In this document: positions 1-10,320 of the stretch, one piece after another
Numbering within the stretch: the first letter of the stretch is position 1
How the letters are laid out: each line of letters starts with the position of its first letter
The notes under the pieces: generated by a model
Database searches by the model: none
What the model was told of the DNA's origin: nothing
The model's input: the letters and a program-made list of their open reading frames with translations, nothing else
Assembly: GCA_903632075.3 (NCBI GenBank)
Contig: CAHIKZ030001816.1
Coordinates: 1-64,000 of the forward strand
Source: Acanthosepion pharaonis
Taxonomy: Eukaryota; Mollusca; Cephalopoda; Sepiida; Sepiidae
DNA: 64,000 nucleotides
Direction: 5' to 3'
Program-made: the position numbers and the translations under genes

Positions 1-140
1 GTAGGTTACTGAATACAATTTCTGGTATACGAAAAATAATTAAATGAATTTATAAGATGGAAATGAACAATGACACAACAATGACAATTCTTTATACTGT
101 ACAGACCATACAAAAATTTAACTTAAAAATATATATTTTT
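1..140. other. AT-rich flank, no gene
   Basis: This stretch is AT-rich and lacks any convincing open frame, RNA gene or repeat boundary. It leads into the inverted SINE pair. Confidence 0.5.
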
Positions 141-347
141 TTATCACTTTAAGTGTAAACTTTTTTAGTGGATAATCATATTTGAGTAAACACTTTATTT
201 ATTTATTTATTTATTTATTAAACAGTATATTTATTAATTTTTGTCTACCAACCTGAATATTCAAGAAATCTTATTGAAGAAAAATATGCACTCTTCAGCA
301 AGATTCAAACCCATGTCCTCCTGGGCAGGGGAAACTGCTGCACCTTT
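141..347 (-). repeat. tRNA-derived SINE, minus strand, head truncated
   Basis: Read on the minus strand, the unit starts with a tRNA T-arm-like B box (GGTTTGAATCT, near 302-313) and continues into a tail shared with the copies at 351-490 and 647-852. The shared tail includes a 'TTCAGG..GGTAGA' block, a block rich in TTAATAAA and TAAATAAA, and a final 'TTTAAAGTGATA'. The A-box half of the tRNA head is missing. A (TTTA)n stretch at about 192-220 lies inside the tail. Retrotransposition by LINE machinery is the family's known mode. The assignment to a tRNA SINE rests on the complete copy at 647. Confidence 0.65.
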
Positions 348-350
348 TTT

Positions 351-490
351 TTTCTTCAATATTTCTAGAATGTTCAGGCCAGTAGAAGATTATTAATAAA
401 TATACTGTTTAATAAATAAATACAGCATCTACTCAAACATGAGTATCCGCTTAAATAATAAATTTTAAAGTGATAAAAATCTGGCAAATT
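351..490 (+). repeat. SINE tail, plus strand, inverted partner of 141-285
   Basis: The tail matches the reverse complement of 141-285: TTTCTTCAATA, the TTCAGGCCAGTAGA block, the TTAATAAATATACTG block, ACTCAAAC and TTTAAAGTGATAAAAA. No tRNA head is present. With its neighbour it forms an inverted pair with a spacer of about 65 bp. This could have arisen by head-to-head insertion or by an inversion-type rearrangement. Confidence 0.6.
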
Positions 491-646
491 ACTAAATAAA
501 AAAAAATCCATTAATTCTTTAGGAAATTATTTTGTTTATGTTTGGATATGAAACTGGGCAGATATGATACTTTTGAGAAACCTATGATGAAAAGGATTCC
601 ACTTAAAAGCACTATTCAGATCTTGCTTGATCAGCAAAGCTTCTTT

Positions 647-852
647 GTGGCCAAGTCGGTTAAGGCATATTGGATCTAGCAATGGTTTCCCTCTGTCCAG
701 GGAATGCAGGTTCTAATCCTGCTGGAGTGTTCATATTTTCTTTAATAAGATTTCTCATATGTTCAGGCCAGTAGACAAAAATTAATAAACATACAGAACA
801 TCTACTCAAATTTGAGTATTCACAAAAAAAATAATGTTTTAAAGTAAGATAT
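647..852 (+). repeat. tRNA-derived SINE (complete head)
   Basis: The head has a textbook RNA polymerase III A box (TGGCCAAGTCGG, 649-660) and a B box (GGTTCTAATCC, near 710-720). The interval between them is long, as in class II (Leu/Ser-type) tRNAs. The body then joins the tail shared with 141-490. It ends near a long (TA)n run at 850-888. A real tRNA is unlikely because the acceptor stem does not close and the sequence runs into the SINE tail. Confidence 0.75.
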
Positions 853-856
853 ATAT

Positions 857-888
<32 letters not shown>
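850..888. repeat. (TA)n microsatellite
   Basis: An almost pure TA dinucleotide run followed by (TTA)n to about 904. It sits at the 3' end of the SINE, where such simple repeats often form the terminal tail. Confidence 0.85.
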
Positions 889-892
<4 letters not shown>

Positions 893-904
893 ATTATTAT
901 TATA

Positions 905-1829
905 ATAGAGATTTGTTCTTAGAAAAAAGTTTTCAGCAATGAGTTTTTTACCTTATTTTCAAAACAGCTTCTTTTTTTTTTTTTATTACTAGAAGTAGCT
1001 CCATGTGAAAAACATACAAATTATATTTAGGGTTACACCAAACAAATAAAAATACATGCAAAACATTAAATAGTTCAAGGACATTCTGACTGGAAATTTT
1101 CATTTGCAAGAATAACAACAAAAGTGATGATAATCAAAGACTTAAAAACTATCACCCACAGGAGAACAAAGTCCTTTCTCAAAGCTTTTCAGGAACACTA
1201 AGTATAATAAGTACAAAAAGTCTTCTCTCTCCAATACATACATACATATATACTACTGTATTTGTTCACCATTTCCTAACCTACCTGTCTAACAAGTAAC
1301 TCTACTCTTGTTAGGTTGGAGTTAAAAACAAAAGATAGATAAAATTAGAAATTAAATATACATATCAACAAAACCAATCAGAATAGAATAAAAAACAAAC
1401 AAATGTTTGTGATAAATTAACATGACAATTCTGCAACAAAAATATATTATAGTATCAAACTTAATAACATTTTTAACAGCTATCTACTGTAGTTTATTAA
1501 AAAAAAAATGAATTCATAAACAATTTATTTATCAATTTTTACATGTAACTATATCAAAAAATAGAATCTGATATTAAATGCAATGCTAAGTCAATTCCTG
1601 GAGATTCTTGCCTGTTTATCAAAATGTAGTATGTGTTATTTTTAATGAAGAGGAACATATTTCTTTGTGTTGTTCTGTTTAATTCAATAAAGTATCTTGA
1701 ATAACAGGATCAACATACAGAAGTTCATCTGAATATTAAAAAAAGCATCTATACGAATCATTTATTTAAAATTAATGGAAAAGTACAATGTGAAACTGTG
1801 ACAAACAATTTGAAATAAATATACAGAAA
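905..1829. other. AT-rich intergenic DNA
   Basis: I see no supportable gene here. The region holds short homopolymer runs and no repeat shared with the rest of the window. Confidence 0.5.
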
Positions 1830-2115
1830 ATAGAAAATCATTATTTATATTATTCGGACTATTGTCCTCATCTTTGTCGCCATATTTATTACAATGTTTC
1901 GGCCATTGTACGCTCTGGCCTTCTTCAGGTGGTTGGAATGTTGAACTTAACCCTTTATTTCGCTCACTGAGGTAGACTGTTCTAGTTCCATATGCCATTA
2001 TCTCCTGCTAATTTCCCTCTGAAAGTTCTCCACTGCCTTAACCGGGTATTGAACTCACACTCTTTGGGTCCTGTCACTGGATCTAACCAATGCCTTTATC
2101 CACTGTGCCATGTGT
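1830..2115 (-). repeat. Second tRNA-derived SINE type, minus strand
   Basis: On the minus strand, from about 2112 downward, there is an A-box-like TGGCACAGTGGATAAAGGC and, 50-60 bases later, a B-box-like GAGTTCAATACCC. These are followed by a non-tRNA body with CCTGAAGAAGGC and a 'GGCCGAAACATTGTAATAA' stretch. The head differs from the SINE at 647, so this is a separate family. A weak partial match to the body (ACAATGTTTTAGCCATTGTA) lies near 28455. Cephalopod and other molluscan SINEs often carry a conserved central domain. I cannot confirm whether this body is one of those. Confidence 0.65.
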
Positions 2116-2119
2116 TCTC

Positions 2120-3419
2120 AAGGACACATTTAAGATCAGGATTTTTCATTGCATGTGTTATTCTATCTTTTTCTCAAGCTTAACAGTAAACTGTGTCTAA
2201 TTGAGTTATTTTTCACTGGGATCAATGTACTTTATTTGTATTTTACTATTTCAGTAAATGCTATTCTTATTATTTTCTATTATTACATGCTTTATCTGGA
2301 AATCTGGAAATCCTAAGATATTTGTACTAATTAATAACAATTCACAAATAATATAAGTATGCTAATAAAGAATATTTTATTAACAGAAGATTAACATTCA
2401 AGTATCAGGATAAGGTGCACACTTTCAATCTTTTTTGTTTACTACTTTAAAACTGGATTTAATAAAGTAAAACTAAACAGCAAAAATATTTAGAAAGAAG
2501 ACTGTGAAACTTATTTTAACTCAGATAATACTAGGTAGCCCTGCTAGCCCCTTAAAAAATAAAAACAAACTTTATGAAGCTTATGCTGAATAGTTAAAAA
2601 AACAAAAATTAATAACATTCATACTATAAACAGAACTTCATTGTAAAATAAATCAGAATACATATAGAAATTACCAAGATAAAAAATTTCCATTATTTGT
2701 AGTGATTACATGAATTACCAATAAGAAAAACTGTTCCTCTCTCTAAACATATTTATTATCCAACAGAAAAACAAATTTCATTCCTATTTGTTCAACTGAG
2801 TAGAGTCCTGATCCTTCAGAAACATTATATATCAAAACTGAAAATTTGCTTGGATGTACTAGAAGACAATATGCAAATTCAAATATTTATTAGTCAATCA
2901 AATTTACTTAAGCTTCATGGCATTTTGAAGCCTCTTAAGTAAACTGACCAAAAAACCACTTCAAGTCAATAACAGATCAAATACCAAATATTTGACAACT
3001 TAGGCTTTTTCAGTGCCAGGTATATTCCAGCTACTCCCACCAATCTTCTCTTATAACTTTTTCTAATACATATAAAAAATGAACATTTTTCCACAGCTTA
3101 CATGCATATATATGAATATTCATCTTTTGACATTGAAATATATAACTGCTGTTTCAAACCCCATTCACATATTTGAAAAGTGACTTTCTCAATTCTACTC
3201 ACTGAAAAAAAAAAAAAGTTAACAAAATACTTTAAACTTCATTATTTTAACAATTTCACTCATTCAAAATGAACATTTCTTTTTTTTAACACAGAAAGAT
3301 TTTCGCATTTGTCTTTAATCATTTCATTCCTGTAGAACAATCACGCAGTCAAGATAAACACTCAGTTGTGGAGCAAGCTGAGTGAACAATAACTCAACCT
3401 TAAGAGAGCTATTTATGGT
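2120..3419. other. AT-rich intergenic DNA
   Basis: About 1.3 kb without a supportable gene or recognisable repeat. It has scattered T and A runs only. Confidence 0.5.
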
Positions 3420-3470
3420 GCCATGGAGCATCTCATTGTGCTAAAGTGGGATAGTCCATTGCTTGGGCTG

Positions 3471-3533
3471 TGATTGGCTGCTGGTACATGAGTGGAGGTA
3501 TTTCTGTATAAATACCAGCTTGATTCATCAGTT
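3471..3533 (+). promoter_or_regulatory. Candidate RNA polymerase II core promoter (CCAAT, TATA, initiator)
   Basis: An inverted CCAAT box (GATTGGC, 3472-3478) is followed by TATAAAT at 3507-3513 and an initiator-like TCAGTT at 3528-3533. The TATA-to-initiator distance is 23 bases, slightly shorter than usual. It lies immediately upstream of the first LINE copy. It could be the promoter of a host exon into which the LINEs inserted, or a promoter used by the LINE. The second LINE copy has no such sequence at its 5' border, which favours a host origin. Confidence 0.35.
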
Positions 3534-3539
3534 AGTTTG

Positions 3540-3557
3540 CAGGGTTTGCATTAAGTT
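3540..3557 (+). repeat. 18-bp LINE border repeat, copy 1
   Basis: The sequence CAGGGTTTGCATTAAGTT marks the 5' border of LINE copy 1. It recurs exactly at 9957-9974 and with two differences at 16373-16390. A length of 18 bp is typical for a LINE target-site duplication. Confidence 0.75.
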
Positions 3558-3905
3558 TAACCCCCGTGTTTGTTTTGGGTGTACGTTAGTCAAGCTTTTT
3601 AACAAAAGTTTTTGGAAACTGCACGATTTGTTAAGTTTTGGTTTTATTTTTTTTTATAAACCCTTTCTTTTTATTTTTCAGTTTGACTCTTTATTTGATT
3701 TTTTTGGTATATAAGTGTACATTTTGTTCTTTTTTTTTTTTTGTTGATTTCTCTTCTTACCTTTTTTCCCCCCTCCTCACCGTTTTTTTGTTTTCATTCC
3801 GTATTTATTATTTGAACTGTTTTTTTGTTTTGGTTATCCCGTGTTTTTTTCTTTTTTCGCTTTTTATTCTGTTCATGTAAAACAAACTTAAAAAGGAAAC
3901 AAATC
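3558..3905 (+). other. LINE copy 1 5' UTR, T-rich
   Basis: A very T-rich leader of about 350 bp precedes ORF1. LINE copy 2 has an equally T-rich but only loosely similar leader at 9975-10300. Apparent ORFs here are low-complexity phenylalanine/leucine runs and are not credible proteins. Confidence 0.6.
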
Positions 3906-3942
3906 TGTTTTGTTCGGCGTGGGAAATGGAAAAAAACCCATC

Positions 3943-5400
3943 ATGGCGAAAAACAAAGAAAAAAATAATACACCGCTCCCGGACACGGTGTCTCCCGATA
4001 AAACGCCTGGAAAAAAAAATAGGCCATTTTTCAAAAGATCCGGAGTTCTACAGAGAGCAAAGAAAAACTTTGAAAACTCGTTCAATGGTAATGAGTTTTT
4101 AACCATTAAGGAAGTGTTTGATGCCATGAGCATCAAAGAGACTATTTCCCTGTTGACAGCCGACGCCAAAACGCGGAAATTGATTGGAGTCAGCAGGGAA
4201 AACATGGAAGAGGCATTGAAAGCCTTAAGTATAAGCCCCAAAGTTCTAGCAAGAAGATCGAATGCCCTTTGGGATATCTTATGGCAACAGAACAGCAAGC
4301 GAAGGAACTAGCAGGCAGTATCCTGATATCCAAAAACCTGCTTGCCTGCAAAAGTACATGGATACTGGAGAACTAAAGTAACCATCCATGGAGTGCCGTA
4401 GACATCCCGGAAGACAGGATGGGGGCCTTCTTTTTCCAAATATGGAGATGTTCACGAAGTGAGGCCCCTCGCAAGTAAATGTGGGATTGCTACAGGTGAC
4501 ATGGAGTTGCAAATCACGGTAAACCAGGAAAATTTTCGTGATATACCCAATGTCCTGGTGTGCGAAATAAAAGGATGTTGGTAATAGTTGAGGGCAGGCG
4601 ACCATTCTGGTGGTCATGCTTTTGGGGCACATGGCCAAAGAGTGCCCTGGGAAGAAACCAAGTCAACCATCCGCCTCAGCAACAACAGCAGCGACAGTGG
4701 TGGCGAAACCAACAGCAACGGGGTCAAGTTCTAAACCTGTGGAGGCCAAACCAGTGGATGGAACCTGGAAGGAGGTGGTGAGGGGTCGAAAATCCCTAGT
4801 AGTCAGATCCCCCAGGAGGCACCCCAGCCTAAGAAGCCCCAAGAAGAGAAGCTGCCACAAAAGGAGGTTCAGTCTCCAAAGAAGGCTCAGTCTGACAAGA
4901 AGCAACAACAACAGCAGCATAATAAAAAAAGCGAACAGAAACAGCAGCAACACCAATCCCAACAGCTGGAACAGCAGCAACACCAATCCCAACAGCGGGA
5001 ACAGCAGCAACACCAACCCCAACAGCTGGAACAGCAGCAACCCAAACAACAGGAACAAGAGCAACAGATGGAGGTGGAACAAACGCCGCCACCTCGGGCT
5101 ACATCCCTCAAGAGGTCTAGGGAGGAAGAAGACGAGGAACCTCCACAAAGGCAGCACGACCAGGGTAGGGTGGAGAAGGTCATGGAGAGATCCAGGGCAG
5201 TCTCCATCCCTGCTTCGTTTGATGATGCTGGGGAGGCCAAAGAAGCAACAAGAATCAGGCGGCATTCTTCTTCCCGTCGTTTGCTGTTTACTTCCCCCTC
5301 CTCCCTCCACTTCTCCCTTAACACAGTTTCCACCTCCTCTCTCATCCACTTCTTCCCTCCTCATCCATCAAGGCTAAATTTAAAAAGAAGAAAAGATTTT
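3943..5400 (+). pseudogene. LINE copy 1 ORF1: CCHC, Q-rich RNA-binding protein (frameshifted)
   Basis: ORF1 proteins of this LINE type bind element RNA and act as nucleic-acid chaperones. The ATG at 3943 (MAKNKEK) opens a basic N-terminus that stays in frame to about 4308, after which several frame changes occur. A conserved block on steps such as 'IATGD' and 'QITVN' (about 4480-4530) leads into a zinc-knuckle end, GHMAKECPGK (about 4625-4655), whose first cysteines fall in a neighbouring frame. A linker of S/T/K residues follows, then a glutamine-rich stretch from 30-bp repeats (4940-5050) and an acidic end with KRSREEEDEE (about 5110-5140). Matching parts in copy 2 confirm the reading. Confidence 0.7.
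4940..5050 (+). repeat. 30-bp tandem repeat coding for Gln-rich units
   Basis: About 3.7 copies of a 30-bp unit beginning GAACAGCAGCAACACCAA code for EQQQHQ.QQ decapeptides in the ORF1 frame. LINE copy 2 lacks this expansion and has only scattered Gln codons at the matching place. Confidence 0.8.
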
Positions 5401-5846
5401 TGCAAATCTTGAAGAGATTTGTAAAGTAGATAGAGAGGCGTACAAAAAGGGTCTCTCCAAACAGAGAAAAAGCCCTTCTAGGCGTATTTTATAAAATGGA
5501 GTCTGTAGAGGGAAAAACATTGAGGATCCCTGAAATTTCCCTCGAGCTCCAGGAGTTATAACGTGTAAGAGAAACGGGGAGCCAGCTGGAAGTATGGAAC
5601 CATCTATATGAAGCTTAAAGCATGTTCGGACATCAGAATGTGAACTGGAAAATAGAAACTTAAAAAGTCTAAGGCAATTTTGTTCTGGGAGGGTCCCCTG
5701 TTACTCACCCTCCTTATATAGAGCTATCAAATTAATGTACCCCACGGACGCCGGGCGGAATTGTCTCAGAGGGACGGATGACGCCGGAGTTGGGCAAGGG
5801 AGCCTGGGACAATCCGCCGGGTCCTTACACCCGCAGATTTCCGCCC

Positions 5847-5893
5847 GTATGTGAGTAGTAGGTTTTTGCTCTGACTCTTTTTTCTCTTTGCAG
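5847..5893 (+). other. Intron-like cassette before ORF2 (copy 1)
   Basis: The sequence runs from CCC|GTATGTGAG to a pyrimidine tract and CTTTGCAG|GCC, ten bases before the ORF2 ATG. Copy 2 keeps the same design at 12276-12313 despite weak sequence identity. At 47 and 38 bases it is very short for an intron. It may instead be a conserved untranslated motif. Confidence 0.3.
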
Positions 5894-5902
5894 GCCTAGA
5901 AA

Positions 5903-8900
5903 ATGGAAACCAAGTTAGCGACGTTAAATGTGAAGGGCTTAAGGGATCAGGGCAAGGCTGTTTGCCTGCTCCGGGACCTTCTGTCCCTGGATGTGGATGT
6001 TGCCGGACGAAGAGACACACTTTTGTTTGGGCCAATCCGTCGGGGTCCTGGAGAAATGCACTTTGTCGCCTATTCAGCATATGGGGACCGGTTTGCCAGA
6101 GGAGTTTCTTTTGCTTGTCAGGGACGGACTCTTGATGGAAGGTGGACCTTTACATGCATATACCGATGCCGAGGCCGGTTGATCGTGGTCGATATTGCCG
6201 TGAAAAGTGGTTCGTTCCGAGTCTTGGCGGTTTATGCGCCCAATGACCAGGAGGAGCGGGTCTCGCTTTTTTTCGCAGTTGGGGCCGCTCCTGGTTGATT
6301 CAACGCGCCTTGTTTTAATGGGGACTGAATGCCATCCTGAAGTTAGACAGGGGGGGAGCTAGGGAGAAGGCGATCGTAGCCTGGTTGATCTGATCGACGA
6401 TTATGGTCTCGTCGATAGATACCGGTCGATCATCCCGGGGAAAATGTGGACGTGGGGTTTAATTGGCCTTTGACAAGGTGGTTAGCTACCTTGACAGGAT
6501 GTTAGTTAGAAGAGCCGACATAGATCTATTAGATTGCCCCATGCCCACTGGGTAGGCTACACGGACCATAAACTTCGTTTGTGCCCGGGTATGTTAGACC
6601 ATAGGCCTAGAATGGCTGGCTACTGGAAGTTCAATCTGTCTTTACTGGACAGGCAGGACTTCCGGGAGCAGCTAACTCAGATTAGTGCAGCGGGAGCTAG
6701 TGGGGGCGGTTATCGGGAATAAGTGGTGGAGAGCCTTAAGTCTAGTATTAGGTCTTTCACCACTGATTTAGCAAACGGCTTTTTTCTAGATAGAGCTGAA
6801 AAGGTGAAGACACTTAAAGCTAGTTACACCCGGGCGGTGGCTGGGGGATCCCTAGAGATAGCCTTAGCTAGGGAGGCCCTGGATCGCTTTGAATAGCGAG
6901 CGGTACATGGGCCAGGTAATTAGACATAAGTTAAGCAAGATGTCTTAATAAGCCGGTGGAATTTGGGGCTTAGATCTATGCAGGGAAGAGGTCCGTCGAG
7001 GTGGCGATCGTTACATTCGTGAAGTCGAAGTCCCCGGAGGGGCATACTCTTCGGGCCACTGACGACATGTGCGAGGCGCTTTCGCCCATTTCGAGAGCCG
7101 GTTTACTAAGGAGCCTGGTTCCGTGGAGGAGGAGTTTCTTAGCTATTTATTGACTTCTTTCTCGGTTACCGACTGGAAGCGGGTTAGCTGCGAGGAGGAG
7201 AGATCATGGAGGGCTTAAGTCTACACGGTATTGAAGAAGGTCGGCAGAGGCAAGTCGCCTGTCTGGATGGTTTGCCCTATGAAGTGTACTTGAGGCTGTC
7301 TCACATCTTTGTTCCGATTTGGACAGCAGTGTTCAACAACTGGTTTCGGGTCGGGTCCATCCCAATCGGATCACCAGGGGTGTGATCACCTGTTGAAAAA
7401 AGGGCAAAGGTGGTGGGGGGAAGCTAGATGATTACAGGCCCATAACCTGCTAAACACAGAGTTAAAGATTATGGCCAAGATCCTGCAGGAGCTTTTGCAG
7501 TCAGTTGTCGAGTCTCTGTTGGGACCTGAGCAGACTTGTTCTGTGAGGGGCCGAATAATTCAGAGCAACCTGCATCTGATCCGCACGATCATAGAGGACA
7601 TAAAAGAGACGAAGAAGCCGCGCTGATCAATTTGGATCAGTCCAAGGCATTTGATAGGGTTGACCATCGCTACCTTGCTACTGTCCTGCAGGCCGCTGGA
7701 TTCGCACCAACTTCTGCCGCTGGATTAGCCTCCTGTATCGCTTTCCCCAGTGCTGTGGTACAGGTGAACGGGAAGGTTGTCGGACGCTTTGCTGTCTAGG
7801 TCGGTTCGTCAGGGTTGTCCGCTGTCGCCTCTCCTTTATGCTTTTGGCGTTGGAGCCTCTCCTTCGCGGGCTGAAGGATGAGACCGCAGTCCGCCCTACG
7901 TGGAATCGCCCCCTGGAGGGTCTCGAGCCAGGGTTTCGCAGACGCCGATGACGTATTGCTTTCGTGTCGTCTGCAGCGACATTGAGGCGGTACAGAAGGC
8001 GCTTTGATCGGTACGAGAAGGTGACAGGGGCCTAAGATAAACCGCGACAAGTCGTCTGGCTTGCGGTTAGGTGCCTGGAAGGGGGCCTTCCGGGCTGCTT
8101 TGGACGGACGGTCCTGTCCGCATTCTTGGAGTGTGGTTTGGGCCCGACCTCCAGCTGGAGAAGAATTGGTCTGAAGTACGAGCAAAGGTCAATTTTGCCG
8201 GTAAGATTTGGAATCGACGGAGGTTGTCCGTGAAGGGCAGGGAGGTGTGTGTTACATACATTTTCCCCTGATTCTTTTTTATCGATTGTCCGCATTTCTT
8301 CTCTCTGTAAAGACCACAGGAAGGTGCTCGAGCGATCGCTATCCTCCATTTTATGGAGGGACGCGTGAACAGGGTCGACAGACGAGTCTGCACTAAACGT
8401 CCCAGTCATGGGGGCTGGGAATGCCGCACCTGTTGAGTCACATCCGTGGCTCTAGGTTGGCTTTTCCCACGCCGCATTGACTAGAGGAGATCCGATTCTG
8501 GAGGGATTGTTAGGGGACGCCTTCCAATAGATATTTACCATCAGTCCCCCCATCCATAACCGGAGCCGCCGTAAAACCCCGGGATCAGTCGGTTTTTCTC
8601 CGAAGTGTCGGTTGGCCTTGAAGGCCATTCCCGGTCCAGTGACCTTTCTCGGCCTAGGAAGGTCTTCTATCGGTTTAGTGGAGGCCCGCGAAGGATAAGC
8701 TACGTGATACGCCTTTCTTTGTCGGAGGATGAGTATCTCCTATGGTCTTAGCGCCAGCGCGGATTACCTCAGTAACCCTGATTTTTCGCTTACCTGGCGA
8801 TTGCCGGAATCGGGCTGCCTCTCAATGACAAGGCTTTCATATGGGGTTTATATATATTGCCAGACTGTGAACGGTGTGGTCTGGCTTAGAAGAAAAATGT

Positions 8901-9283
8901 CGCACGCCTTCTACCATTGCCCCGGGTATTTATGGGATGTCAATGGCGAGCTGACGGCTCGCTCTCGCTCCCGAACAGCTTGTGTCCATTGATCGCGAAG
9001 ATACGATGTGACAATGTGTCGCCCCGTATTCCGGGAGAAACGAATGGTGTTTCTGATGCTGATGGCCAATGGCTCGAATGGTGATTTGGACGACGCGAAT
9101 GGAGGAAGTCTTATGGGCAACCGTCTTTCTTATCAGCATCTAATCCAATTCTTTGAGCATCAGCTCAAGATGAAGATTAGATCTGATAGAAAACGATTGC
9201 ATTCGACAGTCTTCAGCTTAAAGGTGGTAAAAGTAGCAAGCCTGGTTCGTGTGACCGGGCTAGCCTTGATTTTCTTTTTCTAG
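5903..9283 (+). pseudogene. LINE copy 1 ORF2: endonuclease/reverse transcriptase (frameshifted)
   Basis: ORF2 nicks the target DNA and reverse-transcribes the element RNA at the nick. The ATG at 5903 starts METKLATLNVKGL, the usual opening of an AP-type endonuclease. Further endonuclease blocks are VYAPNDQEER (about 6231-6260) and the HWVGYTDHK block (about 6544-6570). The RT shows DYRP (about 7429), the LDQSKAFDRVDH block (about 7630-7670), the QGCPLSP block (about 7810-7830) and remains of ADDV (about 7940-7955). A C-terminal knuckle (CERCG..PHAFYHC, near 8865-8920) and the end block HLIQFFEHQLKMKIR (about 9138-9182) follow, with a stop at 9281-9283. About 1,100 codons remain, broken by many one- or two-base indels. 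Confidence 0.8.
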
Positions 9284-9956
9284 GTCAACCTATAGCACAT
9301 CGGGTGGCTTCCTGTGGAACCCTCCCTTGGTTAGGTTAGACAAGCTTCAGTGTACCTAGTTAATGTGAGTGAAGGTTGTTCCTGGCCTGTATCGGCTGCT
9401 TTTGGTTATGGTCCAAGTCGAGATTCCCAACCTCCCCAGTTTGTTTTGCCCCCTTTTTTTATCTCGACTGGGTCAGCTTTTACATTTTCCCATTCCGGCA
9501 TAATATTTTCTCCTTTTCCCACTCCCTTAGCGAGAGCTGCTCTTGATTCTGTCCCCTGGGCAGAATACAGGCCTCTCTGTTTTGAGGGTTGGACGGTCCC
9601 TACTAACATGTGTTATGTTTAGTTTGTATTTTGTGTTCATTTTTATTTATTATTGGGTTCATCTCCTCCCTTGCATTCTATCATTATTAGAATTTTATGT
9701 ATATCATTTATGTATCATCAAATTTTTATGGATTGGTATTTGTTTTGGTAGGTTCCCTTGGAGTGGATGTGGTATTATGGTGGTTGGAGGATTGAACGGT
9801 GATGGATGAGTTCTTGTGGTGAATGAGTAAATTGTAATGTATGAATGGGTCGTGAGTCAGATTAGCTAGGTATAAGATAGTAAGTGTTGACCAGCCTTTT
9901 CCCCCTCCCCTTTTTGGCCTTGTGCCACAATTGTAACCTTTGTTGCAATAAATCCT
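9284..9956 (+). other. LINE copy 1 3' UTR with AATAAA
   Basis: About 670 bp of non-coding tail, almost identical to 15693-16372 of copy 2. It ends in the polyadenylation-type hexamer AATAAA, directly before the 18-bp border repeat. ORFs seen here on either strand differ between the copies and are not credible. Confidence 0.7.
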
Positions 9957-9974
9957 CAGGGTTTGCATTAAGTT
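9957..9974 (+). repeat. 18-bp LINE border repeat, copy 2
   Basis: An exact second copy of CAGGGTTTGCATTAAGTT. It is both the 3' border of LINE copy 1 and the 5' border of LINE copy 2. Confidence 0.8.
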
Positions 9975-10320
9975 ACATATACCCAGTGGTTGCGTGTTAG
10001 TGCTTCCGTGAAAGTCAAGCTATTTGAAACAAACGGTCAGCTTTTCGTTTATTTTGTGTTGTAAAGTTTTTATTTTGCTTTGTAAAACGTTGAATTTTTT
10101 TTTTTCGTTTTTTCCCCCCAGTTTTCTTTTGTGTACGTTTTGATTTGATTTGTTTTTGGTTTGAATTTTTTTTTCTTTGTGTTTTTTATTTACCCCGCTC
10201 CTGTTTTAGTTTTTTATTCTTTTTAATTTATTTTTGAAGTTTGACTTTTATTTTGTTTGCAAAAATACCTAAAAAGATTTAACGTTTTTTTTTTTGAGCC
10301 TGCCGGGTAGCAAAACCCCA

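Larger units (their letters stand above)
3540..9974 (+). mobile_element. Tx1-like LINE, copy 1 (near full length, decayed)
   Basis: The element holds a T-rich 5' leader (3558-3900), an ORF1 with a CCHC zinc knuckle (about 3943-5400), an ORF2 with endonuclease and reverse transcriptase (5903-9283) and a 3' UTR ending in AATAAA at about 9948-9953. The order and the ORF1/ORF2 sequence character fit the Tx1/L1-related branch of LINEs, several of which are target-specific. The assignment is by recognition of the protein style, not by search. Both ORFs carry many frameshifts, so the copy is inactive as written. The 18-bp repeat at both ends fits a target-site duplication. Confidence 0.75.

Noticed and set aside
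647..735. Functional tRNA gene
   Set aside because: A and B boxes are good, but the acceptor stem does not pair and the sequence continues into a SINE tail.
3638..3880. Phe-rich plus-strand ORF
   Set aside because: It is a translation of T homopolymers in the LINE leader.
4663..5364. 233-codon minus-strand ORF rich in Leu
   Set aside because: It is antisense to LINE ORF1 and its Leu runs come from the Gln repeats on the plus strand.
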